This document shows, piece after piece, positions 1 through 8,175 of a stretch of 64,000 nucleotides of DNA. Under the pieces are notes generated by a model, which did no database searches, had not been told where the DNA came from, and saw nothing but the letters and a program-made list of their open reading frames with translations. The stretch covers positions 1 through 64,000 of IMG/VR virus record IMGVR_UViG_3300027896_000032. One strand, 5' to 3'. Position numbers and translations under genes: made by a program. This DNA comes from a virus. Position 1 is the first letter of the stretch, and each line of letters starts with the position of its first letter.

Positions 1-240
1 ACGTGTGTCAGCAGCGGCGCATTGAAGTCGTGAGAGTAGTTGTGCAGGTCGAGGTAGCCCGTCTGTGTCAGCAGCGGCGCATTGAAGTCGTGAGAGTAGT
101 TGCGCAGGTAGAGGTCGCCCGTCTGTGTCAGCAGCGGCGCATTGAAGTCGTGAGAGTAGTTGTGCAGGTCGAGGTCGCCCGTCTGTGTCAGCAGCGGCGC
201 ATTGAAGTCGTGAGAGTAGTTGTGCAGGTCGAGGTCGCCC
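1..240. repeat. Four tandem 60-bp repeats
   Basis: Units begin at 1, 61, 121 and 181. The two right-hand units are identical over 60 bases. The second differs at two positions and the first at one internal position plus its left edge. The period is a multiple of three and codes on the minus strand for a 20-residue protein repeat, so copy number can change without breaking the frame. The plus-strand reading is a shadow. Confidence 0.95.
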
Positions 241-554
241 GGAAATACTTTTATTTCAGCCATCGGAGGCAAGATTTCTTTTAAAATGCCACGAAATTCC
301 GCCTCTACCTTTTTTGCATCAAACCACGACGGGATTTTAGAGGCTAGACAATCAATCACGAACTCAAAATCGTCGTGGTTGTCGTAACAGCCCCCATCCT
401 TCAACTTGAGTTCGACCGGAACCCCTTCCTCGACTTCTTTATCGGTCAGCCACATTGACTCCTTGTGTTCCAATACGATCTCATTGTGAGAGTCAGTCAC
501 CAATGATATAAGTATTCCCCGCCTTATAACATATCCGCTTTTGAAATTGCACAT
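1..554 (-). CDS. Repeat-containing protein, cut by the left window edge
   Basis: Reading leftward from ATG at 554 the frame stays open to base 1, so the C-terminus lies outside the window. The start has a GGGG ribosome site a few bases upstream. About 105 non-repetitive residues (beginning MCNFKSGYVI) lead into four 20-residue repeats of the form GDLDLHNYSHDF then NAPLLTQT, with small changes (GDLYLRNY, GYLDLHNY). The regular Leu/Asp spacing resembles short beta-solenoid or leucine-rich-type repeats found in some bacterial and phage proteins. That resemblance is from memory, and the function is unknown. It follows the SbcD-like gene by 24 bases in the same direction. Confidence 0.75.
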   Translation of the reverse strand, partial: MCNFKSGYVIRRGILISLVTDSHNEIVLEHKESMWLTDKEVEEGVPVELKLKDGGCYDNHDDFEFVIDCLASKIPSWFDAKKVEAEFRGILKEILPPMAEIKVFPGDLDLHNYSHDFNAPLLTQTGDLDLHNYSHDFNAPLLTQTGDLYLRNYSHDFNAPLLTQTGYLDLHNYSHDFNAPLLTH

Positions 555-578
555 TTTAACATCCCCTTTTTATTTTTT

Positions 579-1760
579 TTATTCCGTAATTGCCATCATC
601 GCCGCGGCCGCACTGTCGAAATACTCACGGTCCGGCACGGCCACAAAACCTTGCAGCGATTCAAAATCATAAAGCCGCTGCAGCCGCCCATCGCCATCTT
701 TTCCACTCGCTTCCCGCCATGCCGCGAACAAGTCCGATTCTGAATAATCAGATCGAATATCTTTGGAACGCACCATTTCAGCGGCATCAACATATTCTGT
801 CACGATCTTAACCGAGTCGGCGCCGCCTTTCTCGATCCCTTCTTTCATTGCCACCAGGTCCACCGAAGTCTTATGATCCAACTTGACCACAACGCGGACA
901 TTCCCGGAAAATTTCTGATCCTCAACAGACTGCCCGACTTCCACCTTGACAGTCTGGAACGACGCCGACGATTCCAACTCCACGAACGTGCGCCCCTGAT
1001 CCTCGATGAGCATCCAGCCGGTAGGGTTGCCAGCCTCGCCATAGGTGTTCCGCTCCATCGAACCGACATACCAGGCACCCCGAACGTCCTGGCGCCGGTG
1101 AAAGTGTCCGCCGGCAATGTGGTCCACCCCGGTTGCCACCATCGCGGCCGGGTCGATAGTAAAGTCCGTCGGCGTGATGTACGCCTCGTTCCCGAGTTCG
1201 CCGCCAATCAGGGTTGCATGAAAGGACATGACGGTGAGCATCCCCAACGACCTTGCATTATCAACCGCGGCTTTTGCGTCCGCCAGGAACGGTGCCACTA
1301 TGTCCGTGAACGTCTTTTCGGCAACCTGCTCTGCATTCAGTCGGTAGTTTTCCGGATTCGCCTTTATCGCCGCCCTTGTTATCCAAGGAACCGCTACCAG
1401 AAAAACCCCAATGTCGTTATAGGGCATCATGGCCGGCTCGATGAAGCAATCCATTCCGGCAACCGGCCGGAGCGCACGGACAGCGTTTGCGCCATCATTC
1501 CGGTAATCGTGGCCACCAGAAAGGACCGCGACGTGCGCGCCGGCGGCAATCAACCTATTTATTCCGGAAGCGAAGATCGTAAAGCTGTCGGCATTGAAGG
1601 TATGATACCGGTCGAATATGTCGCCGGCGAACACCGCGAGATTGATATTTCGGGAAACCATACCCGTAATCATTTCCTCGAAAGACCGGCGATATTGTGC
1701 AATGCCACGTTCATCCCCGCGCCCAAAGTGAAGATCGGCCGCAACCGCAACTTTTGCCAT
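579..1760 (-). CDS. SbcD-like DNA repair exonuclease (calcineurin-type phosphoesterase)
   Basis: 393 residues. The start is ATG 1760 (MAKVAVAADL), chosen because AAGGAG lies just upstream; a longer frame reaching 1835 has no such site. Metal-binding motifs are in the family order: D9-x-H11, G46-D47 with D50, G82-G83-H84-D85, H181 and G218-H219-F220-H221. This is the fold of SbcD/Mre11 nucleases, which cut DNA ends and hairpins. The usual GNHD motif is GGHD here, losing the Asn normally involved in metal or phosphate binding. No SbcC-like ATPase partner is visible in the window. It probably acts in phage DNA processing with the RDF-like gene upstream. Confidence 0.88.
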   Translation of the reverse strand: MAKVAVAADLHFGRGDERGIAQYRRSFEEMITGMVSRNINLAVFAGDIFDRYHTFNADSFTIFASGINRLIAAGAHVAVLSGGHDYRNDGANAVRALRPVAGMDCFIEPAMMPYNDIGVFLVAVPWITRAAIKANPENYRLNAEQVAEKTFTDIVAPFLADAKAAVDNARSLGMLTVMSFHATLIGGELGNEAYITPTDFTIDPAAMVATGVDHIAGGHFHRRQDVRGAWYVGSMERNTYGEAGNPTGWMLIEDQGRTFVELESSASFQTVKVEVGQSVEDQKFSGNVRVVVKLDHKTSVDLVAMKEGIEKGGADSVKIVTEYVDAAEMVRSKDIRSDYSESDLFAAWREASGKDGDGRLQRLYDFESLQGFVAVPDREYFDSAAAAMMAITE

Positions 1761-1788
1761 CGAAATACTCCTTCGTCTTATAGAACTG

Positions 1789-3480
1789 TTATTTTCGCTG
1801 CTTTGATCTCTCGTAAATGGTGAGAATTCTTTCAACCTGTTCGTCAGTCATTTGATCGACCGACGCCGGCGGCGCGCTCTTAAAGAAATCCTGAATCATC
1901 TTGAAATCGAATGGCCGTGTTTGCACGGGAAGCTCGAGAAGCCGCTTCAACGCTTCTTTTTTATTGAGCGGAGCGCCCTGGTTGCCTGCGGGTGCCTGCT
2001 GTTTAGGCGGAGCGGCCTGTTTTGGAGGCGCCGGGCTGGCCGGCGGGGGCGGTGCCGACTGTGTTGCGGGCTGTGCGGGAGTCGCCGCGGCTGGTTGTTG
2101 TGCCCCTTTGAGCTTTATCGCATCCGCGATCTGCTTATATGTGGCATTCAGTTCCACGGCATTGTAGCCGAGTTGCTCGAACTGCGCCGAATAATAAGTA
2201 GCAATCTGGCGAAGTTCTGTCATGGTCTGCGCATTCTTCATCCGCTGAATGCATTCCATTTCAAGCCGTTGCCCCTCGGATAAGTCGGTTGTCTTGTTCG
2301 CCGGCGGCGGAGCGGCCTGTTTCGACGGCGCCGGGCTGGCCGGCGGCGGCGCGGCCTGCTGCGTGGGTTTCGCATCCTTCTTTTTTTCAGCGGCAGCGGC
2401 CGGCTTCGAAACATTCTGCGCCGTCGTGTCGATAAAATCGTCCTCGCTGGAATCCTGATTCATTGCCTGCTGTTCAACCGGAGTCGGCGGCGGCGGGGCC
2501 ACGGCGGGAGGCGCCGGTAACGCAAGCACCTGGCCGCTGACGACATCGTAAGTGCCTTTCCTCGCCGCGTCGAGTTGCCGCATTGTCTGTTCAGGACGCA
2601 GAAATATTCGCGGCACCATCTTCGTGACTTTTTTCTTGCCGCCCTGGCCGTCGGGGACTTCGGGGTGCGCCTCGATCATTTCAACCGCCAACGTGATAGG
2701 CACGCCGGAAACGTACCCGAGTTGCCCGTAAACGCGCTCAAGTTCGGTCTTGATATTCAGGGTCGAAAAGTAGCTCCGCGTCATAAGCCGCATCGTTGCA
2801 TACAGCGGCGCGTCCAGATGCTGGAAGAAAAGTTGCCCGGTCTCCGAGCATTTGCCGGTTCCGAAATCCGGACAGTTCCTGTATTCACAGACACGAGGCT
2901 GTAAATGCTTTTCGTGCGCCCGGTTATTCGGATACCACGTTGCGTTCGCGCCGTCGCCCTGGCATATCAGATCGTTTTTCTTCCACCATTGCAAGTCGAA
3001 CCGGAAGACCGGATATTCGTAGATCGCCTCAAGCGGTTCCTCGATATGGACGATACTGCCCTCGATCTTCTGAACAGCCTTTCCGCTCCATAGAACGATC
3101 CCTTTGATCTCGCGCGGCCGGTATGGAAGTTTGAGCGCCGCGCGGATCGCATCCGGCACGACAAAGAAGTCGAAACCATCCGGACGTGTCTGAAACCGTT
3201 TCGCTTCCGCAACCTTGTTCGCATTTTTCAGCGCCGCATTCTTTGCCTCGATCTGCCCGAGTGTCATGCCGCCCATGGGGCATAACTGCATTTCCCCGAA
3301 GAATTTGTTCTTTTCTTTCCGGAGATACGGACATTCTCCGAATTCCGGATCGACGCATTTCTGCGAGTCCGGCGACAAGAACCACCAGTCGGTGTGCTTG
3401 CACTGCACCGGCACAACGGCACCAATCTTTATTTCCACGGTCGGTTTTTGCTTAATGTCTTCCCCGAATCCTTTTATCAT
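1789..3480 (-). CDS. RDF-like / 'hydrolase or metal-binding' phage protein
   Basis: 563 residues from ATG 3480, with AGGGGA ten bases upstream. The N-terminus (MIKGFGEDI) and the mid-domain signatures match my memory of the recombination-directionality-factor-like family: WWKKNDLICQGDG, then a cysteine cluster around CEYRNCPDFGTGKC, then a predicted beta-rich stretch ending VSGVPITL. After about residue 330 come Pro/Ala-rich linkers that repeat a PPPASPAP-like phrase, and then small helical segments. Some members of the family reverse phage integration; many sit in lytic phages with unknown roles. No integrase is seen here, so a recombination role is only inferred. Confidence 0.7.
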   Translation of the reverse strand: MIKGFGEDIKQKPTVEIKIGAVVPVQCKHTDWWFLSPDSQKCVDPEFGECPYLRKEKNKFFGEMQLCPMGGMTLGQIEAKNAALKNANKVAEAKRFQTRPDGFDFFVVPDAIRAALKLPYRPREIKGIVLWSGKAVQKIEGSIVHIEEPLEAIYEYPVFRFDLQWWKKNDLICQGDGANATWYPNNRAHEKHLQPRVCEYRNCPDFGTGKCSETGQLFFQHLDAPLYATMRLMTRSYFSTLNIKTELERVYGQLGYVSGVPITLAVEMIEAHPEVPDGQGGKKKVTKMVPRIFLRPEQTMRQLDAARKGTYDVVSGQVLALPAPPAVAPPPPTPVEQQAMNQDSSEDDFIDTTAQNVSKPAAAAEKKKDAKPTQQAAPPPASPAPSKQAAPPPANKTTDLSEGQRLEMECIQRMKNAQTMTELRQIATYYSAQFEQLGYNAVELNATYKQIADAIKLKGAQQPAAATPAQPATQSAPPPPASPAPPKQAAPPKQQAPAGNQGAPLNKKEALKRLLELPVQTRPFDFKMIQDFFKSAPPASVDQMTDEQVERILTIYERSKQRK

Positions 3481-3507
3481 GATCGTTCATCCCCTGTTTG
3501 AATTCTT

Positions 3508-3948
3508 TTACTGCTTGCCGAAAGGCAATTCTTCCGATTCTTCCGCCGGCACCGCGTTCGGATCTTTAATGACAGCCGCCGGTCCGCCGCCCTCGTAGTT
3601 GCCGATGAGGTCTCCGGAGTCGCCACCACCCTGCTCGAGTACTGCCGGGGGATACAGGTCTGAATTCAGTCCCGGAAAGTCCAGTACGATGGGCTCGACG
3701 GTGCCGTCGCCGACGTCGTAATGCTCATGCAGCATTCTGGCGTGCAGCGCGCGGGCCTTATTTACGGCCGTAACCGGGTCGGGATCGTAAGTCTTTATTA
3801 CCCATACCGGCTTTCCGGTCTTAGCATCGTGTTTCAGTTCGCATGACGACGTCGATTTGTGCAGGTCCGCCATGATTGTCTGAAACCCGGAGAGCATGAC
3901 TTTCTGTATCATGCCCATTATCGCACCCATTTCCTGATCGTTCAACAT
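3508..3948 (-). CDS. Hypothetical protein
   Basis: 146 residues, starting MLNDQEMGAI at ATG 3948 with GAGGAGG about ten bases upstream. Its start overlaps the end of the XRE-type regulator by seven bases, so translation is probably coupled. The N-terminal half looks helical; the C-terminal half is acidic and proline-rich. I do not recognise a family. It lies between the regulator and the RDF-like gene and is co-transcribed with both. Confidence 0.75.
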   Translation of the reverse strand: MLNDQEMGAIMGMIQKVMLSGFQTIMADLHKSTSSCELKHDAKTGKPVWVIKTYDPDPVTAVNKARALHARMLHEHYDVGDGTVEPIVLDFPGLNSDLYPPAVLEQGGGDSGDLIGNYEGGGPAAVIKDPNAVPAEESEELPFGKQ

Positions 3949-4187
3949 CGCAGTAGTGCCTCCTCGTTGCGTGATACCAGCGCGGCGATGGTCACATCGA
4001 GCGCATCAGCCAGTTTTTTCGCTGTCCGCGGATTGATGGGCTTGCCCTTTTCCGCATTGCTTACTGTAGCCGCATCCACGCCGGCTTTCAATGCCAAATC
4101 TTTTTGAGTCAGTCCCGCATTGAACCGCGCTGCTGTGAGGTTGGGGAGGGGCCGACTGACTTTACCGATTTTCTTTTTCATCAACAT
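3942..4187 (-). CDS. XRE-family helix-turn-helix regulator
   Basis: 81 residues from ATG 4187, with GGA five bases upstream; a GTG three bases earlier is an alternative. A Cro/CI-type HTH is clear: LTAARFNAGLTQKDLALKAG is helices 1-2, then VDAATVSNAEKGKP is the recognition helix and turn, followed by a helical tail. It is first in a short leftward operon preceded by an AT-rich promoter region. It probably represses or activates its own operon or a phage switch. The protein is only a DNA-binding domain, as in small phage Cro-like proteins. Confidence 0.85.
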   Translation of the reverse strand: MLMKKKIGKVSRPLPNLTAARFNAGLTQKDLALKAGVDAATVSNAEKGKPINPRTAKKLADALDVTIAALVSRNEEALLRC

Positions 4188-4208
4188 CACCGTCCTTTAA
4201 TGCTATTT

Positions 4209-4237
4209 TATTCACAGCAAAATAATTATCAAGTCAA
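4209..4237 (-). promoter_or_regulatory. Putative sigma70-like promoter for the XRE operon
   Basis: Reading leftward: TTGACT (-35), 17 bases, then TGAATA (a weak -10), within about 100 bases of unusually AT-rich DNA (4191-4300). The -35 is good and the -10 poor. The position just before the regulator gene supports it. Confidence 0.45.
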
Positions 4238-4305
4238 TTTTAATAATAATTTTTTCACAATTATTTTATGCATATTTTAAATAATCCTTTAATTACAGGG
4301 GGAAT

Positions 4306-4330
4306 AAAAAACCGGGGCTTTTGACCCCGG
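4306..4330 (-). terminator. Rho-independent terminator after the amidase gene
   Basis: On the minus strand CCGGGG, a seven-base loop, CCCCGG, then six T. It lies about 35 bases past the amidase stop and closes the virion/lysis operon before the regulator operon. Confidence 0.9.
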
Positions 4331-4363
4331 ATAAAGGATGAATGATACTACACCATGCCCGTC

Positions 4364-4990
4364 TCAGACTATTTTTAGGCTGCACCGCGATATCAGGTCT
4401 GCATAGGGGAATGCCGGCCCGAGGTCGTACTTGTCCTGGCGAAACATTTGATGCGTTCCCACGCCCTTGAATGCTTGCAGGGCAGGCAACTGGCATGAGA
4501 AGACGTCTTTCGGTATCTGCCGTGGTATCGTCGGAACCTTTGTGAGAATGTCGTTGACCAGCTCGCAGACAGCATCAACCTGGACGCGAGGAAACTTCAC
4601 GGCACCGCCGGCATCGCGGTCCGGCACGGCCACGACATTCTCTGCCGGCCATTCGCGCCCAACATAGTCGTACCACTTGCCGTCACGCAGCCACACCGGC
4701 CCGATGTTCACGATCTCGAGAGCGATGGTGCGCTTGTCGAGCGCGTGTCCCGGATTGGAAGCGCCCTTTACGCCCAAGTGATACGCCCAATATTCTTTCG
4801 GGAAACACAGATTCACAGTCCCGTCGACGTCGACAATGAACGGCACGGCCACATAGTCCGGATTGCGGAGACTCGCGCGCGCCGACATCGAGGTATAGCC
4901 GGCCGTGAAATGCAGGATCAACAGGTCCTTTGTGAATTTTTCCTGAAAGTAATCATTCAGTGGTGATGGAAAATTTTTGAAGTTCAGCAT
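4364..4990 (-). CDS. Endolysin, N-acetylmuramoyl-L-alanine amidase (Amidase_2)
   Basis: 208 residues from ATG 4990 with a GGAGG site. Amidase_2 features: LLILHFTAGYT with H27 as the likely first zinc ligand, HLGVKG at H71, TIALEIVNIG at E92, and THQMFRQDKYDLGP near the C-terminus giving H180, K187 and D189. The enzyme cuts the amide bond between muramic acid and the stem peptide, so it is the probable lysis enzyme. There is no signal peptide, so it would need a holin; two small membrane proteins lie just upstream. A terminator follows. Confidence 0.93.
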   Translation of the reverse strand: MLNFKNFPSPLNDYFQEKFTKDLLILHFTAGYTSMSARASLRNPDYVAVPFIVDVDGTVNLCFPKEYWAYHLGVKGASNPGHALDKRTIALEIVNIGPVWLRDGKWYDYVGREWPAENVVAVPDRDAGGAVKFPRVQVDAVCELVNDILTKVPTIPRQIPKDVFSCQLPALQAFKGVGTHQMFRQDKYDLGPAFPYADLISRCSLKIV

Positions 4991-4999
4991 CGTGCCTCC

Positions 5000-5404
5000 T
5001 TACAGTTTGCCGACGACCTTTTTAAAGTCGCCGCTTTTCAGGACGGCCAGCATGGCCGCTTTCCAGTTTATGGAAACCTTTGCCGTTGTCGCGTCTACCT
5101 TTATCACATCGCGGGCCTGCTGCGCCGACAGCGGCGTTTTGCACGGCATGGCGGCAATTGCTACCTGCGCGGCCTCAACGGCTGTCTGGTGCGCTGTAGC
5201 GGCCGGCGCCGCGGCTTTCACGCCATCCACGTGGCGGGCGATGTCCACCCCGGCCGAAACAATACCGAATAGTTTTTTGAACTTGCCGGCCGCGAGGACG
5301 ATAGAAGCGACCGACAGAATCAGTTCGCCGTTGACGTTGATCCAGTGAATGGCCAGCAGGGCATAGGTCAGAATCAATTTCATTTCTGCTAAAAACTGTT
5401 GCAT
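5000..5404 (-). CDS. Small membrane protein, holin candidate
   Basis: 134 residues from ATG 5404 with AAAGGAGG. Two hydrophobic stretches lie near the N-terminus (about residues 8-22 and 28-42), followed by an Ala-rich soluble part and a basic C-terminus. It sits directly upstream of the amidase gene, the usual holin position. The soluble tail is long for a holin, so another membrane role is possible. Confidence 0.6.
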   Translation of the reverse strand: MQQFLAEMKLILTYALLAIHWINVNGELILSVASIVLAAGKFKKLFGIVSAGVDIARHVDGVKAAAPAATAHQTAVEAAQVAIAAMPCKTPLSAQQARDVIKVDATTAKVSINWKAAMLAVLKSGDFKKVVGKL

Positions 5405-5416
5405 TTCGAACCTCCT

Positions 5417-5755
5417 TTAAATTTTTCCGTACAGCAATTTCATATAGTGATCGACAGCCCATGTTGCAAAAGCAGACAGGACCGCGACGAGTCCCATGAT
5501 GAGAGAGAGCATTGCACCGCCGCCGCGCCAGAACGAAAGCTTATTTTCAATTCTGTCAATTCGACCATCAGTGCATTCAAAGTGCGCGTTTATTTTTGCG
5601 AATTCAACCTTGCCATCACCAAGATTCTTTGTAATGAATTCAATGTCTTTCCGCAATTCCGCTAGTTCGGTAACGATTCCGCTATGAGATGTATTGTCGT
5701 TGTCGATATGGGCGTTTATTCTTTTTAAAAACTCAAAAAGTTCATTGTCGTTCAT
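5417..5755 (-). CDS. Coiled-coil/transmembrane protein, XhlA-like holin candidate
   Basis: 112 residues from ATG 5755 with AAGGA upstream. A helical coiled-coil part (about 1-75) is followed by one strong membrane segment at about 80-100 (GAMLSLIMGLVAVLSAF) and a short basic tail. This layout matches haemolysin XhlA-type phage lysis accessory proteins. With the neighbouring small membrane protein and the amidase it forms the lysis cassette. Confidence 0.6.
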   Translation of the reverse strand: MNDNELFEFLKRINAHIDNDNTSHSGIVTELAELRKDIEFITKNLGDGKVEFAKINAHFECTDGRIDRIENKLSFWRGGGAMLSLIMGLVAVLSAFATWAVDHYMKLLYGKI

Positions 5756-5771
5756 TTTGATGATGTCCTTA

Positions 5772-6893
5772 TCATTGGAGTATTTGTGAAAGAATTACCT
5801 GTAGAAGTGAATTCATTCCGGTGAGTAACGCCGTTGAGGGCGCGACTGATAATGCAGTGGTATTCGTATCCTCATTGCCGTCCTGATCGACAGCGCAAAC
5901 AATAACATAATAAGTCTGCGCGGCATCGAGCGCACCGCCGGCGGCATCCCGGCATATTGTTTTCGCCGTGAGCCGGGTTTCGGCGAGGAAGTAGACGCTG
6001 GACGGCCCGAACGAATTGGGAGCAGCACCGGCACGGATGTAGACCCGGTAGCCAACCGTCTGCGAGTGTGAAGCCGTCGCGGCGTTCCATGATGCAAGAA
6101 GCGTCCCGTCAGTCCCGGCCGTTAGAGATTGAATGCCGGTTGTGGAATTCCATGTTGGCGCGACTCCCCATGCGGTGGTGTCACGGGAAATGCGGACAAA
6201 ATCTGATTCCTGTCTTTCATCGAGACACCATTGGCATGAGTTCGTTCCCGCCGCCGCGCGTGTTACCTTGTGATTTGCTAATAGATAATTAAACTGAGCA
6301 TTCGTAGCGGTGTAGTTAAAATGAATACGCCGCGCAGTAGCTGAACTTATATTCGCAACCTCATTGTTCGCCCAAACAGTAGGAGTTGTATAGAAAATAA
6401 AAGTATATGTTCCCGTTGCGTTTATATTGGTACAGCCAGTACATTGTGCCCCTGTATTCAGATTAACAGATGCGAAGTTATCAAAAGTAAAATTCGTGTA
6501 GACATTAGGTAATGCTCGAATATTATAATCAGAAACAACATTGGTGGTATTTGCTTTTACAGTCCCCGGACCTGTAACAGTATTGAAGCCGAGGCCAGTT
6601 CCGGTTTTCCCGTTAAATCCTCCCTGCGATGTTGTGTCGTAAAGAGTCAGGGTATAACCATTAAGTGTAAGGTTTAGATAGCCGGTTTTTACCGAAGCAT
6701 TTCCCGCGACATTATCACCGTTGTAAAAAAAATTAAGAGATAAATTTCCAGTCAAACTCATTGTAACGTGGGCAGCATTGTAATAATAGATATTATCCGT
6801 ACTCGCCAAACCGGGACCTTTCAAGGCAATAAGTCCCGCAAGATCAATATCTGTGTCTATTTGAAAATTGGGTGCAGAATAAGAATTAGCCAT
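5772..6893 (-). CDS. Distal tail/adhesin protein with FN3-like C-terminal domain
   Basis: 373 residues from ATG 6893, overlapping the upstream 78-residue gene by eight bases. The first 200 residues are Asn/Thr-rich and beta-strand-like, as in surface or fibre proteins. Residues about 245-350 look like a fibronectin type III domain (SWNAATASHSQTVGYRVYIR, then TYYVIVCAVDQDGNED). As the last structural gene before lysis it is probably displayed on the virion and involved in host contact. The family is not recognised. Confidence 0.6.
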   Translation of the reverse strand: MANSYSAPNFQIDTDIDLAGLIALKGPGLASTDNIYYYNAAHVTMSLTGNLSLNFFYNGDNVAGNASVKTGYLNLTLNGYTLTLYDTTSQGGFNGKTGTGLGFNTVTGPGTVKANTTNVVSDYNIRALPNVYTNFTFDNFASVNLNTGAQCTGCTNINATGTYTFIFYTTPTVWANNEVANISSATARRIHFNYTATNAQFNYLLANHKVTRAAAGTNSCQWCLDERQESDFVRISRDTTAWGVAPTWNSTTGIQSLTAGTDGTLLASWNAATASHSQTVGYRVYIRAGAAPNSFGPSSVYFLAETRLTAKTICRDAAGGALDAAQTYYVIVCAVDQDGNEDTNTTALSVAPSTALLTGMNSLLQVILSQILQ

Positions 6894-7122
6894 TTTCTAT
6901 AATACCACCGTTTGTTGTTATGATAAGCCTGTTTTCTTCTGTTGACAAATCGAATAATACACCGTTTTCCGGTTGACTTTCACAACCCACTATTGCCCCA
7001 TCCGCTGGTAATGGATATAACTGAATTAAAAAAAATGGAATATTGCAATCAGGAACCATAACCTTCATTCCAGGCAGATCAATAAGTTCTTTTTCAATTT
7101 GTGGAACGATATAGTATTTCAT
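6886..7122 (-). CDS. Small hypothetical tail-region protein
   Basis: 78 residues from ATG 7122 with GGAG upstream, one base after the previous gene ends. Predicted mostly beta, with no recognisable motif. The tight packing between two tail proteins makes it a real gene, possibly a fibre accessory protein. Confidence 0.7.
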   Translation of the reverse strand: MKYYIVPQIEKELIDLPGMKVMVPDCNIPFFLIQLYPLPADGAIVGCESQPENGVLFDLSTEENRLIITTNGGIIENG

Positions 7123-7123
7123 A

Positions 7124-8167
7124 TTAACTCCATGCCGAAACGGCGGTAAGATTTGCCCCTGTCCATGTCAGCGTTTTTGTATATGTAGTGCCGCCGATTG
7201 TTTTTGCTATTGTTGTCAGATTCGATCCGGTATAAGAAAGCACCATCGAGGGATTGCTTTTACTGGCATCCGTCGGCGGCTTTTCATTTATTATGGTTTT
7301 TTGTGTTCCGCCCGTAAGTGTCGCATCTTTAGCCAAACCGGTTTCAACGGCCGGAATCATATTTGACACGTTGACATTATGGCCGTCCGCGAGTTGCTTT
7401 GCACTCGTAGCGAATCCTGTAATCGCTGCCGGAGGCGTCAACGTCGTGACCTGCGCTGCCGGAAGGGGGTACTCAGCGGGAAGATTATTCACGGCCACAT
7501 TATGCCCGTCGGCAAGCTGCTTCGCTGCTGTAGCAAACCCCGTAATAGCAGCAGGGGGAGTAAGCGTAGTCACCTGCGCGGTCGGCAAAGGATATTCGGC
7601 CGGCAGGTTGTTCACCGCGACATTGTGACCGTCCGCGAGTTGCTTTGCTGCCGTGGCAAAGCCAGTGATTGCCGCCGGCGGTGTCAGCGTTGTAATTTGT
7701 GCCGACGGTAATGGATATTCAGAGGGAAAATTATTGACCACAACCGCGTGACCGTCCGGAAGTTGCTTTGTCGCAGTGGCGAAATCCTTCCCGGCTATCG
7801 CGGCCAGATTGCCGCCGGTCTCTTTTGCGAGTCCCGAAACGTCCACCGTGTTCACCGTAACCGATCCGGTGACTGGAACTGGACTTGTTAACTTGCCATC
7901 AATCGAGGAAAGAATGATAGCAAGCGCCTGCTGCCCCTGCAATGTCGATGGATCGATTTTAACGCCGGAACTGTCAAGGATATTCACATCGCCAATATCT
8001 ATGCTTCCATCGAGGGCGACCGGAATACGGCCTGTAGAATCGAGAACGATTTGAACCGGAGTATAGTTGCTCGGATTATTCGGATCGCCACCATTAAAAT
8101 AAATGAATGTCGGAAAACCACCCTTGCATTCATCGATTGGCCATTTATTTATTCTGATTGTCGCCAT
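7124..8167 (-). CDS. Tail fibre-like protein with 41-residue repeats
   Basis: 347 residues from ATG 8167 with AAGGTG. The centre (about residues 130-270) holds near-identical 41-residue repeats with a core of KQLADGHNVAVNNLP then AEYPLPTAQVTTLTPPAAIT. The C-terminal part is Thr/Ser-rich and beta-like (SMVLSYTGSNLTTIAKTIGG). Such repeats are typical of extended trimeric fibres and spacers. It lies between the large hub-like protein and the 78-residue gene, so it is probably a distal tail component. Confidence 0.65.
   Translation of the reverse strand: MATIRINKWPIDECKGGFPTFIYFNGGDPNNPSNYTPVQIVLDSTGRIPVALDGSIDIGDVNILDSSGVKIDPSTLQGQQALAIILSSIDGKLTSPVPVTGSVTVNTVDVSGLAKETGGNLAAIAGKDFATATKQLPDGHAVVVNNFPSEYPLPSAQITTLTPPAAITGFATAAKQLADGHNVAVNNLPAEYPLPTAQVTTLTPPAAITGFATAAKQLADGHNVAVNNLPAEYPLPAAQVTTLTPPAAITGFATSAKQLADGHNVNVSNMIPAVETGLAKDATLTGGTQKTIINEKPPTDASKSNPSMVLSYTGSNLTTIAKTIGGTTYTKTLTWTGANLTAVSAWS
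7365..7785. repeat. 123-bp in-frame tandem repeats inside a tail fibre-like gene
   Basis: The phrase gtccgcgagttgctttgc or a close variant recurs at 7384, 7507, 7630 and 7753, exactly 123 bases (41 codons) apart. Copies differ mostly at third codon positions, so protein selection has kept them while the DNA has drifted. Confidence 0.9.
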
Positions 8168-8175
8168 GCCGCACC

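Noticed and set aside
1-240. CRISPR array
   Set aside because: The 60-bp units are joined directly with no unique spacers and they code in frame for protein repeats.
3-284. Plus-strand repeat-rich frame of 93 residues
   Set aside because: It is the shadow of the minus-strand repeat gene, which has a ribosome site, a normal unique N-terminus and continues past the window edge.
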